Of a stretch of 64,000 bases of DNA, positions 16,304 to 26,178 are shown piece by piece. The stretch spans positions 2,244,001-2,308,000 of the forward strand of contig NZ_CP071091.1 of assembly GCF_017301635.1 (NCBI RefSeq), written 5' to 3'. A model generated the notes under the pieces. That model was not told the DNA's origin. It saw only the letters and a program-made list of their open reading frames with translations, and made no database searches. Within the stretch, counting starts at the first letter, position 1, and each line of letters starts with the position of its first letter. The position numbers and the translations under genes are program-made. This stretch comes from Myxococcus landrumus. Lineage in GTDB: Bacteria; Myxococcota; Myxococcia; Myxococcales; Myxococcaceae.

Positions 16304-17779
16304 TCAGGACGCTTCGGAGCCCGCCTGCGCTTCCGCCTGCGCGACCCGGGAGTGCTTCCGGCCGTAGCCGAAGTAGATGGCGAGCCCCAATCCCAGCCAG
16401 ATGATGAGGCGCAGCCACGTCTCCAGGCCAAGGCCCAGCATCAAGGCGCCACAGCACAGGATGCCCAGGATGGGAACCAGCGGCACGAACGGCGTGCGGA
16501 AGGGTCTGGGCAGGTCCGGCCGCCTGTAGCGCAGCACCAGGATGCCGGCGCAGACGACCACGAACGCGAACAGCGTTCCGATGGACACCAGGTGCCCCAG
16601 CAACCCGATGGGGAACAAGCCCGCCACCACCATGGACACCACGCCGGTGATGATGGTGGAGACGTAGGGCGTCCGGTAGCGCGGGTGGATGCGGCCGAAG
16701 AACGGCGGCAACAGCCCGTCACGCGACATGGCGAAGAAGATGCGCGGCTGCCCCATCAGCATCACGAGCACCACGGACGCCAGGCCCGCGATGGCCCCCA
16801 GCCCCACGATGGGACGCAGCCAGGCCAGCGACGGGCCGCCCTTGGAGATGGCCACGTAGACGGGCTCGGGGACGTCGAGCGTGGAGTACGGCGCCAGGCC
16901 CGTCATCACGCCCGCCATCAGCACGTAGAGCACCGTGCACACGATGAGCGAGCCGAGGATTCCCGTCGGCAGGTCCTTCGACGGATTCTTCGTCTCCTGC
17001 GCCGCGGTGGAGACGGCATCGAAGCCGATGTACGCGAAGAAGATGACCCCCGCCCCCGCCAGGATGCCGCTCCAGCCGAACTCGCCATAGCGGCCCGTGT
17101 TGGGCGGAATGAAGGGCGTCCAGTTCGCCTGCTCGATGTGGAACGCCCCGAAGATGATGACCAGCAGGACGATGCCAATCTTCAGGAACACGATGATGTT
17201 GTTGACGCGCGCCGACTCCCGCATGCCCACGACCAGCAGCACCGTGAGCACGCCCACCAGCAGCACCGCCGGCAGGTTGATGATGGCGCCGGTGGCGTGA
17301 GGGATGAGCGAGCCGGGCGCCGTCTCGAACGGAGCGTTCGCCAGCGCCGCGGGAATCACCACCCCCACGTAGTCGCGCAGGAAGGCCGTCAGGTAACCGG
17401 ACCAGCCCACCGCCACGGCCGAGGATGCGAAGAGATACTCCAGCATCAAGTCCCAGCCGATGATCCACGCCACCAGCTCGCCCAAGGTGGCGTAGCCGTA
17501 CGTGTACGCGCTCCCGGCGACGGGAATCATCGAGGCGAACTCCGCGTAGCACAGCCCCGCGAAGAGACACCCCAATCCCGCCAGGACGAACGATAGGACG
17601 ATGGCTGGACCCGCGTGCTGCGCGGCCGCCGTCCCCGTCACGACGAAGATTCCCGCGCCGATGATGGCGCCAATACCCAGCAACGTCAGCTGGAGCCCAT
17701 TGAGGGTGCGGTGCATCTCATGCCCCGCGCTGTCCTCATCCTGGAGCCTCGCGAGGCTCTTCTTCGACCAGATTCCCAC
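16304..17779 (-). CDS. APC-superfamily amino-acid permease (CAT-like)
   Basis: A 491-aa transporter with about twelve to fourteen hydrophobic helices. The first helix has GIGAIIGAGIFV, the unwound substrate-binding motif of APC permeases. Other family features are CYAEFASMIPVAGSAYTYGY and FFAYIGFDAVSTAAQE in helix 6, typical of the cationic amino acid transporter (YfnA-like) branch. It should import amino acids by proton symport at the inner membrane. The C-terminal tail is short and Ala/Glu rich. It is monocistronic, with a hairpin downstream. Confidence 0.92.
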   Translation of the reverse strand: MGIWSKKSLARLQDEDSAGHEMHRTLNGLQLTLLGIGAIIGAGIFVVTGTAAAQHAGPAIVLSFVLAGLGCLFAGLCYAEFASMIPVAGSAYTYGYATLGELVAWIIGWDLMLEYLFASSAVAVGWSGYLTAFLRDYVGVVIPAALANAPFETAPGSLIPHATGAIINLPAVLLVGVLTVLLVVGMRESARVNNIIVFLKIGIVLLVIIFGAFHIEQANWTPFIPPNTGRYGEFGWSGILAGAGVIFFAYIGFDAVSTAAQETKNPSKDLPTGILGSLIVCTVLYVLMAGVMTGLAPYSTLDVPEPVYVAISKGGPSLAWLRPIVGLGAIAGLASVVLVMLMGQPRIFFAMSRDGLLPPFFGRIHPRYRTPYVSTIITGVVSMVVAGLFPIGLLGHLVSIGTLFAFVVVCAGILVLRYRRPDLPRPFRTPFVPLVPILGILCCGALMLGLGLETWLRLIIWLGLGLAIYFGYGRKHSRVAQAEAQAGSEAS

Positions 17780-17888
17780 GCGCCCTAGTCAATGACGACT
17801 CGCGGACATTCGGAAGCACGGATGACATCCCCTCGACAAAAGTGTCACCCGGCGAGCGGATTCTCGACACCTTGCGTCGGACATCCGC

Positions 17889-18536
17889 TCAGCCGCGCCA
17901 GCCTCCGCGGCGGTCCTCGCGCAGCTCGCGACGGTCTTCCTTGAGTTCTTCCCGGCCTTGGTGGATCTCCCGCTCCGCCAGCTCGATGAGCTCCTGGATG
18001 AGGTCCCGCTTGCGGTGCAGCGCGCCCCCGTTGCGGCGGCCCTCCAGGTCCATGAGCTCCCGCGCGATGGCCTGGCGCGAGCGCATCGAGACCATTTCCG
18101 CCCTCACATCGCGCCGGTCATCCCTCGCGTCCCGGCGCTCGTCGCGGACCTCCCGCCGGGGATGCCGGCGGCCCCAGGACGCGTCGTCGCGAGCCTCCCA
18201 CTGTTCGGTGCGAAGCTCGCGCTGGCTGCGGTGGGCCTCCGCGCTCGCGGACGACAACTCCCGGCGGCTCTCCCGCATCTCCGCCCGGAGCAGCTCACGA
18301 AGACGGTCCTCCACCGCGCTCATCTCCCGGACATCGCGGCGGGCCCAGGCACTGTCGAAGCGGGAGAGCACGGCCCGGAGCTCCGCGACGTCGTAGCGGT
18401 CATCCCGGAGCTCGCGGCGGGTCTCCCGAATCTCGCGCCGGTCCTGCGCGCGCTCACCCTGCGGATGCCGGTGCTGCGCCTGTGCACTGCCTGCCAGGAG
18501 AAGTCCCGCGACCAAGGCCGAAGAGATGACGTTCAT
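17889..18536 (-). CDS. secreted Arg/Asp/Glu-rich coiled-coil protein
   Basis: A 215-aa exported protein. The signal peptide (MNVISSALVAGLLLAGSAQA) is followed by a mature part extremely rich in Arg, Asp and Glu, with repeated phrases such as RRELRDDRYD, RREVRDERRDARDDRRDV and REELKEDRRELREDRR. It is strongly helical with an i, i+4 pattern of opposite charges, so it is probably a long single or coiled helix. Similar charged periplasmic proteins are seen in myxobacteria; function is unknown. The charge composition means similarity searches will give low-complexity hits. Confidence 0.7.
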   Translation of the reverse strand: MNVISSALVAGLLLAGSAQAQHRHPQGERAQDRREIRETRRELRDDRYDVAELRAVLSRFDSAWARRDVREMSAVEDRLRELLRAEMRESRRELSSASAEAHRSQRELRTEQWEARDDASWGRRHPRREVRDERRDARDDRRDVRAEMVSMRSRQAIARELMDLEGRRNGGALHRKRDLIQELIELAEREIHQGREELKEDRRELREDRRGGWRG

Positions 18537-18643
18537 GTGGAAAAATCCTCGTGTGCGCGAAACGCGCTGGCGTGAACACGAGGACTGACGGCCTGGGTGC
18601 GTTTTGATTCAACGCACCACGACGCGAGGTGGGAGGGGCCGGG

Positions 18644-19969
18644 CTACTGGGCGGCCACGCTGCAGTCCCCCGTCACCGGGGGAGCCATGCCACCGTTCAC
18701 CTTGTTCCCGCTGAAGAGGTTGTCGGAGGCCAGCACCAGGTTCACCCCGCCACTGCCCCGGTTGCACACCACCACGCCCCCCGAAGCCGATTGATTGTTC
18801 TCGAAGCGATTGCCGCGGAGCGTGACGCCGCGAGTCCCGATGTGCTCGACGTAGATGGCCGCCGCCGGACCTTGCGTCACGAAGTTGCCCACGAAGCGGT
18901 TGTTCTCGATGAGGTCGTTGTCCGGCTGGAAGTAGTGCAGCGCGCCGCCGCCCCCCAGGTCATAGATGCCCTGCGCGTTGGGCCAGTCGAGCAAGGGCCT
19001 GCGCGCCAGCCCGTTCCAGGTGAAGCCGCGAAAGGCCTCCAGGCCATTGCCCCGGAAGACGTTGCCACGCACCACGGAGTTGCGTCCGTGCGTCACACAC
19101 AGCGCACCGCCTCCCGTCATGGCGTAGGAGCCGGCCTGCGCGAACCGGTCGATGTCCAACGTCCCGTTGTACTCGAACGAGGAGTTCTCCACCCTGGAGC
19201 CCACTGTGAACATCAAGTCCAGGGCGCCGCACTTGGCCGAGGAGACGTTGTTGCGGAAGACCGAGTTCAGAATCGTCACGGGCCCCAGGTAGTAGGCCCA
19301 CAGCGCGCCGCGCGTCGAACCTCGCGGGCCGTTGTAGTCGTTCTTGCGCACCTTCTCGAAGACCATGGACTCGAAGTAGGGATGTCCATCTCCCACGGAG
19401 CCGGCGCCGAAGAAGTTCATCCCCCACCAGCCATAGGGATTGGTCGAGGTGAAGATGACGGGCTGGCTCGCCGTGCCACGCACCTGGATGCCGCCGTACA
19501 CGCGCATCTCCACCCGCCCCCGCTGGTGATTCATCACGCTGTTGGGTGAATCGGGGTCCACGTCGCCTTCCGTCACGTCGGGACGCCCCCTGAAGTCGAG
19601 GATGACGCCCGGCATCACCTTGAGCACATGGCCCTTGGGGACCGTCACCACCCCGTTCGCATCCCCCGTGATGAGATACGGCGAGCCCGTCAACGTCAGC
19701 GTCCCCGACAGGGTCCCCGAGATGAGCGTCCCCCGCTCTCCCGTGCCAGCGGCTGGAGCTTCCGCGGCACCGGTGAGAAGCGTTGGAGTCCCAAGTTCTT
19801 CGCCATGGACTTCCGCGACTCCCGCAGCGGCAAGGCCTTGATGATTGAGCGGGATTCCCTCGTCCTCGAGAGTCCTGGAAGCCGGTTCGCCACCGCAGGC
19901 GCAGAGGCCCAGCAACGGGACGACCAGCGCGAACCGAGACACCACATCCGACAAAGCCAGAGTTTTCAT
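18644..19969 (-). CDS. lipoprotein with right-handed parallel beta-helix
   Basis: A 441-aa predicted lipoprotein. The signal peptide from the ATG at 19969 ends VVPLLGLCACGG (Cys near 24). After a linker and a lower-complexity region, residues about 80-430 show the recurrent N-rich turns of a pectate-lyase-like beta helix: ILNSVFRNNVSS, VENSSFEYNG, VVRGNVFRGNGL, IENNRFVGNF, LRGNRFENNQSASG. Proteins of this type act as surface polysaccharide-binding or lyase-like proteins, but no catalytic residues are evident. The start is chosen for the lipoprotein signal; the frame upstream is non-coding. Divergent from the 20108 gene, with about 140 bases between. Confidence 0.75.
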   Translation of the reverse strand: MKTLALSDVVSRFALVVPLLGLCACGGEPASRTLEDEGIPLNHQGLAAAGVAEVHGEELGTPTLLTGAAEAPAAGTGERGTLISGTLSGTLTLTGSPYLITGDANGVVTVPKGHVLKVMPGVILDFRGRPDVTEGDVDPDSPNSVMNHQRGRVEMRVYGGIQVRGTASQPVIFTSTNPYGWWGMNFFGAGSVGDGHPYFESMVFEKVRKNDYNGPRGSTRGALWAYYLGPVTILNSVFRNNVSSAKCGALDLMFTVGSRVENSSFEYNGTLDIDRFAQAGSYAMTGGGALCVTHGRNSVVRGNVFRGNGLEAFRGFTWNGLARRPLLDWPNAQGIYDLGGGGALHYFQPDNDLIENNRFVGNFVTQGPAAAIYVEHIGTRGVTLRGNRFENNQSASGGVVVCNRGSGGVNLVLASDNLFSGNKVNGGMAPPVTGDCSVAAQ

Positions 19970-20107
19970 ATGTGCCCTGGCAAGTAATACCTTCGACGAA
20001 ACTCTCACCATTGCATGAAGGTCCCATCTCAGACACCCATGCTCCGCGAGCGTGGTGGTACTCGAGTACAGCCAGATGGAAGCAGTTCGCGTAGACTCGA
20101 AGTCACG

Positions 20108-20722
20108 ATGAATCGCGAAGAAGCAAGCCAGGCACTCGAGCTCATCCGCCGCGTCGTCACCCAAGCGCGCGACGACTCGGCACTCCAGAACTGGGGCACC
20201 ATCTGGATGCTCCACGCATTCACCAACGCCGCGGGCTTCGTCGCCACGCAGTGGCTCTGGTCCCAGTCACATCGCACGCCACACGCTTACGTCCTCCTCT
20301 GGGGCATCGTGCTGGCGTTCAACATCGCCTCCATCTTCGTCCTCAAGCGAGGGCAGACGGCCGGCGCGCGCTCCTTCATCGAGCGGCAGATCTGGGCCAT
20401 CTGGACCACCTTCATCGGCGGCATGGTCTGCGTGGCGCTCATCAACTGGCTGCTCGGTCTGGACCGGTTGTTCATGCCGGCGGTGGCCTGCGTGCTGTTC
20501 GCCACCGCCTTCTCGATGATGGGCGCGCTCATGGGCCGCGTCTGGTTCTCGGTGGCCGCGTTCTTCGCCGCGGCGGCCCTGGTGATGCCTTTCGTTCCGG
20601 ACCAGGCCTTCAACCTGCTCGCGGCCCTCTGGTTCGCGGTCCAGTTCGGCGGGGGGCTGATGCTCCACCGCGCGCGCAGAAAGCGGCTCGCGGCCCAGGC
20701 GACCGTGGCTCGGCTGGTATGA
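20108..20722 (+). CDS. multi-pass membrane protein, first gene of a coupled pair
   Basis: A 204-aa inner-membrane protein. A short N-terminal cytoplasmic helix (MNREEASQALELIRRVVTQA) is followed by about six hydrophobic segments and a basic C-terminus (HRARRKRLAAQATVARLV). The family is not recognised with certainty. Its TGA overlaps the ATG of the DUF2071 gene (ATGA at 20719-20722), so the two are translationally coupled and probably cooperate. The start at 20108 is the first ATG after a non-coding stretch. Confidence 0.65.
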   Translation: MNREEASQALELIRRVVTQARDDSALQNWGTIWMLHAFTNAAGFVATQWLWSQSHRTPHAYVLLWGIVLAFNIASIFVLKRGQTAGARSFIERQIWAIWTTFIGGMVCVALINWLLGLDRLFMPAVACVLFATAFSMMGALMGRVWFSVAAFFAAAALVMPFVPDQAFNLLAALWFAVQFGGGLMLHRARRKRLAAQATVARLV

Positions 20723-21756
20723 GGCCGGAATCCCTCGCGGCCCTGGTGGCGCTGGCGACCGAGCCCCTCGGCCTGGAGGAGCGCGAGCTCCACGCGCGAC
20801 TCCTCCAGGCGGGTGTCACGGACCCGATGTTGGCATTGCAAGCACTCCGAGGCGCGGGCCTCGTGCGGGAGCAACATCGCCGCTGGGCCCCCACGCCGTC
20901 AGGTCACGAGGCCTTGCGCGAGGCCGCACGCCTGCTCGAACGAAGCCAGGACCCGAGCCCCAGCTCCCCCGGCATGGATGAATGCCCTTCCATCCCCTGG
21001 CTCACGCAAGTGCAGACACACTGGGTGGAGGCGGTGTCCATCAACTACGCGGTGGACGCGGACCGGCTCGCGCGGCTGCTCCCTTCTCCGCTGCTGCCCG
21101 AAATCCACCGGGGCACGGCATGGGTGCAGGTGCTGATGTCGTCGCTGCGTGACATGCGGCCCCAGGGAGTCTCTCCCTTGCTGGGGGTGTGCTTCTACCA
21201 GGTCAGCTATCGCGCGGCGGTGCGCTACCGCAATGCGCGGGGTGAGTGGCGGCGCGGCGGGTACTTCGTGCGCAGCGAGACGAATGACCCGGTGATGCAG
21301 CGCGTGGGCAATACCCTGGACGAGTTCCGCTTCCACGCCTTCGGCGAGGCGAACATGGTGATGGCTCGCGAGGGCGACCTGCTCACCGTCGCCGTCGACC
21401 CGGAGTCCGCGTACCCCGGGGGCAAGCTGGTCGCCGTGTTCGACACGAAGCCACGAACACACCCTCCCCTCGGCAGCGTGTGGACGGGGCTCCAGGACCT
21501 GCATGAGCCGCTGGTGGAGTGCTACGACGCGCTCGGCGTCTCGGGTGACTTCGTCTACGTGCTCACCATCGACCGCGAGCCGTGGAACGCCCGCTTCTGC
21601 ACACCCGTGGAGCTGTACTGCGAATACTTCGAGGAGGGCCCGCTCGCACCCGGTGCGAGGCTGGACTCGGTGCTGCATCTGACGGAGTGCGCCTACCGCT
21701 GGCGGCCCCTGCGCCGGGAGCGCCACGCCCCTTTCACCGGACCCGTGGAACGGTGA
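20719..21756 (+). CDS. DUF2071 (YqjF-like) protein with N-terminal winged-helix-like segment
   Basis: A 345-aa protein. The first 80 residues look like a winged-helix segment (ELHARLLQAGVTDPMLALQA, LRGAGLVREQHRRWAPT). The remaining 250 residues are the DUF2071 domain, recognised by HWVEAVSINYAVDADRLARL, the L-P-L-LP-EIHRG stretch, YRNARGEWRRGGYFVRSE, and the C-terminal YCEYFEEG. DUF2071 is distantly related to acetoacetate decarboxylase-like folds; the reaction is unknown. The fused N-terminal domain is unusual and hints at a regulatory role. The start overlaps the upstream stop codon. Confidence 0.72.
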   Translation: MRPESLAALVALATEPLGLEERELHARLLQAGVTDPMLALQALRGAGLVREQHRRWAPTPSGHEALREAARLLERSQDPSPSSPGMDECPSIPWLTQVQTHWVEAVSINYAVDADRLARLLPSPLLPEIHRGTAWVQVLMSSLRDMRPQGVSPLLGVCFYQVSYRAAVRYRNARGEWRRGGYFVRSETNDPVMQRVGNTLDEFRFHAFGEANMVMAREGDLLTVAVDPESAYPGGKLVAVFDTKPRTHPPLGSVWTGLQDLHEPLVECYDALGVSGDFVYVLTIDREPWNARFCTPVELYCEYFEEGPLAPGARLDSVLHLTECAYRWRPLRRERHAPFTGPVER

Positions 21757-21781
21757 GCGCCCCCCACGTGTCCAACGCGCC

Positions 21782-22543
21782 ATGAAATTCTCGTGTGCAA
21801 GAGTCGCCGCTGTCATTGGAGCCCTGCTGGCCCTGAGCGCCCACGGCGAAGACCGCGTCGCCACCGCTCGCAAGCAGCGGATGAAGGACGTCACCGCCCT
21901 CTTCGCCGCCGCTGGGACGCCGTGGCCCACGGACCAGCTCTATGTCCGGGCCTTCAAGCACGAGCGGGAGCTGGAGGTCTGGGCCGGCCCCAAGGACGGG
22001 CCCCTGGTGAAGGTGCGCACCTATCCGTTCTGCGCCGCGTCGGGCGAGCTGGGCCCCAAGCGCCGCCAGGGCGACCTCCAGGTCCCCGAGGGCTTCTACA
22101 CCCTCGACCTCTTCAACCCGCGCAGCAACTACCACCTCTCCATTCGCGTCAGCTATCCCAACGCGGCGGACAGGCACCACCAGCAGGCCGGCGTCCCATT
22201 GGGCGGCGACATCTTCGTCCATGGCGACTGCGTGAGCATCGGCTGCATCGCCATCCAGGACGGCCCCATCGAGGAGCTGTACCTGATGGCGTTGGACACG
22301 CGCGCGAGGACGAAGCGGGATGCCCCCATCCACATCTTCCCGCGCAGACTCGACGCGGCGGGCATGGCGGCCCTGGAGAAGGAGGCGGGCACGGACGCGC
22401 AGCGGCTGGCCCTGTGGAAGAGCCTTCAGCCCGCGTACACGCTCTTCGAGGAGAACCCTCGGGTGCCTCGCACGTCCGTCAACGCCAGGACGGGGGCGTA
22501 TGAAGTGAAGCCCGCGGCGAAGGCCGGGCGCGCGGAGCGCTGA
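21782..22543 (+). CDS. periplasmic YafK-like L,D-transpeptidase/endopeptidase
   Basis: A 253-aa exported enzyme with signal peptide MKFSCARVAAVIGALLALSAHG. The YkuD-type domain shows the catalytic motif FVHGDCVSIGCIAI (HG, then SxGC with the nucleophile Cys near residue 158). It also has the YafK-type stretch VRTYPFCAASGELGPK and the phrase EGFYTLDLFNPRSNYHLS. Members of this branch act on peptidoglycan cross-links or on lipoproteins attached to it. It begins 25 bases after the DUF2071 gene and could be cotranscribed. Length is normal. Confidence 0.82.
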   Translation: MKFSCARVAAVIGALLALSAHGEDRVATARKQRMKDVTALFAAAGTPWPTDQLYVRAFKHERELEVWAGPKDGPLVKVRTYPFCAASGELGPKRRQGDLQVPEGFYTLDLFNPRSNYHLSIRVSYPNAADRHHQQAGVPLGGDIFVHGDCVSIGCIAIQDGPIEELYLMALDTRARTKRDAPIHIFPRRLDAAGMAALEKEAGTDAQRLALWKSLQPAYTLFEENPRVPRTSVNARTGAYEVKPAAKAGRAER

Positions 22544-22580
22544 CCCGAACGGATCCTGCGGTGCGCGGCGGGAGGGAAGC

Positions 22581-23957
22581 CTACTTGCCGCGCACGAGCA
22601 TGATGTCCACGCGGCGGTTCAGCTCGCGCCCGCGAGGAATCAGGTTCGGCGCCTTGGGACGCGTGTCGCCCAGCCCCGTCGACTCGATGCGCGAGGGACT
22701 CAGTCCAGCACGGACCAACAGGTCCGCCATCGCCCGGGCCCGAGCCTCCGAGAGTGATTGACGCGCCGACGCCGGCACCTCGCGATTGTCCGTATGGCCC
22801 TCCAGCTTCAGCCGCAGGGACTCGTCGCGCACCATCATGTCCACCAGCAGCGCCATCGCCGTGGTGGAGCCCTTGCGAGGCGCGGCCTGCTTCTCCGCGA
22901 AGCGCGGCAAGCTGGGCAACTCCACGCGCTCGTTCTTCACCTGCGCCTGCTGCGCCTTCTTCGCCGGCGCCTTCGCCAGCACGAAGGACACCGAGGCTTC
23001 CTTCTCGCGCGTCACCTTCACCTGCCGCGTCTGCGCGAGGAAGCCCTTGGCAATCACATCCACGGTGTACTCGCCCGGGGGCACCATCACCTGCGACGGC
23101 TTGCGCGCGCCCTTCTCCAGGAGCACTCGCTGAGGCGCGCCCTTGCCCCGGATGAACGCCGTGGCGGCCACGGGCTTCTTCCCCACGAGCACCTTCAACG
23201 ACAAGCGGCCCGGCGCCTCGGGTCCCTGCTCCGGGGCGTCCCGTCCTGTCGCCACCGCGACCGGCGGCGTCACGACAACCGGAGGAGGCGTCACGGGAGG
23301 AGGCGTGACAGGCGGCGGCTCCACGGGCGGAGGCGTCAGCTTCGCCACGGGCGCCGAGCCCGCGTCCGGCGTCTCCGCCAGCAGCGTCGCGTCCGCGAGC
23401 GGCGCGGTCATCTCCGCCGATACATCGTGCGACAGCTTCAGCTTGAGCCGAGGGTCCGGCGCGGTGGGGTTGATGGCGGGCAGCACGCGCACCCGCATCC
23501 GCAGCCCCTTCTGCGCCTGGAACGTGACGGAGGCCGTCATCTTCCAGAGGAAGCCGCTCTCCTCGCTGAAGAGGTTCCAGGCGTCGTTGGTGTAGGTGAC
23601 GCGGGAGACGAGCGTATAGGAGCCCTCGTCCACCTTGAGCGCCGCCAGACGGTGGATGCCCGGCCCGCTCAGGACATCCAGCCCCGGCACCGCCAGCGGC
23701 TGGCCGTTGAGGAGGAAGTCCACTTCCAGGAGCTTGTAGGCGCGAGACGTCCCCGCGCCGGGCAGTCCCTCGTAGGTGATGACGACCTCCGGGGGAGGCG
23801 TCTTGACCAGGGCCTGGAGCTGCCGGTCCAGGTCCTCTCGGGCCCGCTGTTCGACGGTGGAGGGTTCAGCCGCGAGCGCCGTGGCGCTGCTCGAGAGCGC
23901 CAGGAGAGCAAGCCACAGTGCCTGTACGGAGGAAGAAGCCACGGGGGGCCACAGCAT
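22581..23957 (-). CDS. OmpA-domain protein with PEGA-like and proline-rich linker
   Basis: A 458-aa exported protein. The order is: signal peptide MLWPPVASSSVQALWLALLA; an N-terminal beta domain of about 150 residues; a Pro/Thr/Val linker (PPPVTPPPVTPPP); a PEGA-like domain (MVPPGEYTVDVIAKGFLAQT); and a C-terminal OmpA/MotB peptidoglycan-binding domain (LKLEGHTDNREVPASARQSL, then ARAMADLLVRAGLSPSRI and GRELNRRVDIML). It should anchor to peptidoglycan in the periplasm. The start could also be the ATG at 23975; neither has a clear ribosome site. It is convergent with the transpeptidase gene, which also acts on the wall. Confidence 0.8.
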   Translation of the reverse strand: MLWPPVASSSVQALWLALLALSSSATALAAEPSTVEQRAREDLDRQLQALVKTPPPEVVITYEGLPGAGTSRAYKLLEVDFLLNGQPLAVPGLDVLSGPGIHRLAALKVDEGSYTLVSRVTYTNDAWNLFSEESGFLWKMTASVTFQAQKGLRMRVRVLPAINPTAPDPRLKLKLSHDVSAEMTAPLADATLLAETPDAGSAPVAKLTPPPVEPPPVTPPPVTPPPVVVTPPVAVATGRDAPEQGPEAPGRLSLKVLVGKKPVAATAFIRGKGAPQRVLLEKGARKPSQVMVPPGEYTVDVIAKGFLAQTRQVKVTREKEASVSFVLAKAPAKKAQQAQVKNERVELPSLPRFAEKQAAPRKGSTTAMALLVDMMVRDESLRLKLEGHTDNREVPASARQSLSEARARAMADLLVRAGLSPSRIESTGLGDTRPKAPNLIPRGRELNRRVDIMLVRGK

Positions 23958-24151
23958 CGCACAACCGGGCCACATCGCGAGTTGTCGACCGGGCGGGCTG
24001 ACCACCAGCCGACCGTCGGCCCCCCTCCCCCTCCCGGAGGCCGAGCCCCTCCTCACCCCGGGTCCAGGCCCTCCGCCACGTTTTTGGCTCCCATCCCGGC
24101 GCCAGGGGCGCTACTCCTGCCCCCCGAAGACTCCCCCGTAGAGGCCACGCG

Positions 24152-25783
<1,632 letters not shown>

Positions 25784-25799
25784 GCACCGTCACCCCTGG

Positions 25800-25819
25800 G
25801 GGCGAGGCGTCCTTCGCCC
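25800..25819. terminator. short hairpin between convergent genes
   Basis: GGGCGA (25800-25805) and TCGCCC (25814-25819) form a 6-bp stem with an 8-base loop between the fumarase stop and the stop of the small membrane-protein gene. It is a plausible shared terminator but short. Confidence 0.35.
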
Positions 25820-26044
25820 TCAGGTCGGTGGGAACACGTCCTGCGCGGCCACGGGCGGGGGGCCCTTCTTCTTCTTCGGGATGAGGCTTCTCCGGGGGCC
25901 CTTCAGGGCCACACCCAGGAACATGCTCGCGGGGAGCAGCATCCCCAGCCCTTGCGTGAGGTTGTCGGGTGGATGCACGACGACCCCCAACACCAGCGCG
26001 GTGAACAGCAGACCACAGACGACGCGAAGCAAGATGGGGTTCAC
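25820..26044 (-). CDS. small membrane protein of unknown function
   Basis: About 74 residues with two hydrophobic segments (ILLRVVCGLLFTALVLGVVV and GMLLPASMFLGVALKG) and a Lys-rich tail (IPKKKKG). A GTG at 26044 has GAGG 8 bases upstream and is preferred; the open frame reaches back to 26122. No family is recognised. It lies 134 bases before the M13 peptidase gene's 3' end, on the same strand, and could be in its transcript. Confidence 0.5.
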   Translation of the reverse strand: MNPILLRVVCGLLFTALVLGVVVHPPDNLTQGLGMLLPASMFLGVALKGPRRSLIPKKKKGPPPVAAQDVFPPT

Positions 26045-26178
26045 GCGAGCGACCTCGGTGAGGGACGCACCAGCGTAAACATCCCAAGGGCCGTGTCCAC
26101 CCGGCCCCGTGGGCCCCTCCACCGAGGGGCCCAGGAAGCCCCCACCGCCCGGGTCGGACGGCGGGGAGCGAGTGACGA

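Noticed and set aside
16193..17596. 467-codon plus-strand open frame
   Set aside because: Antisense to the amino-acid permease, extremely His/Arg/Asp rich, and typical of a GC-rich shadow.
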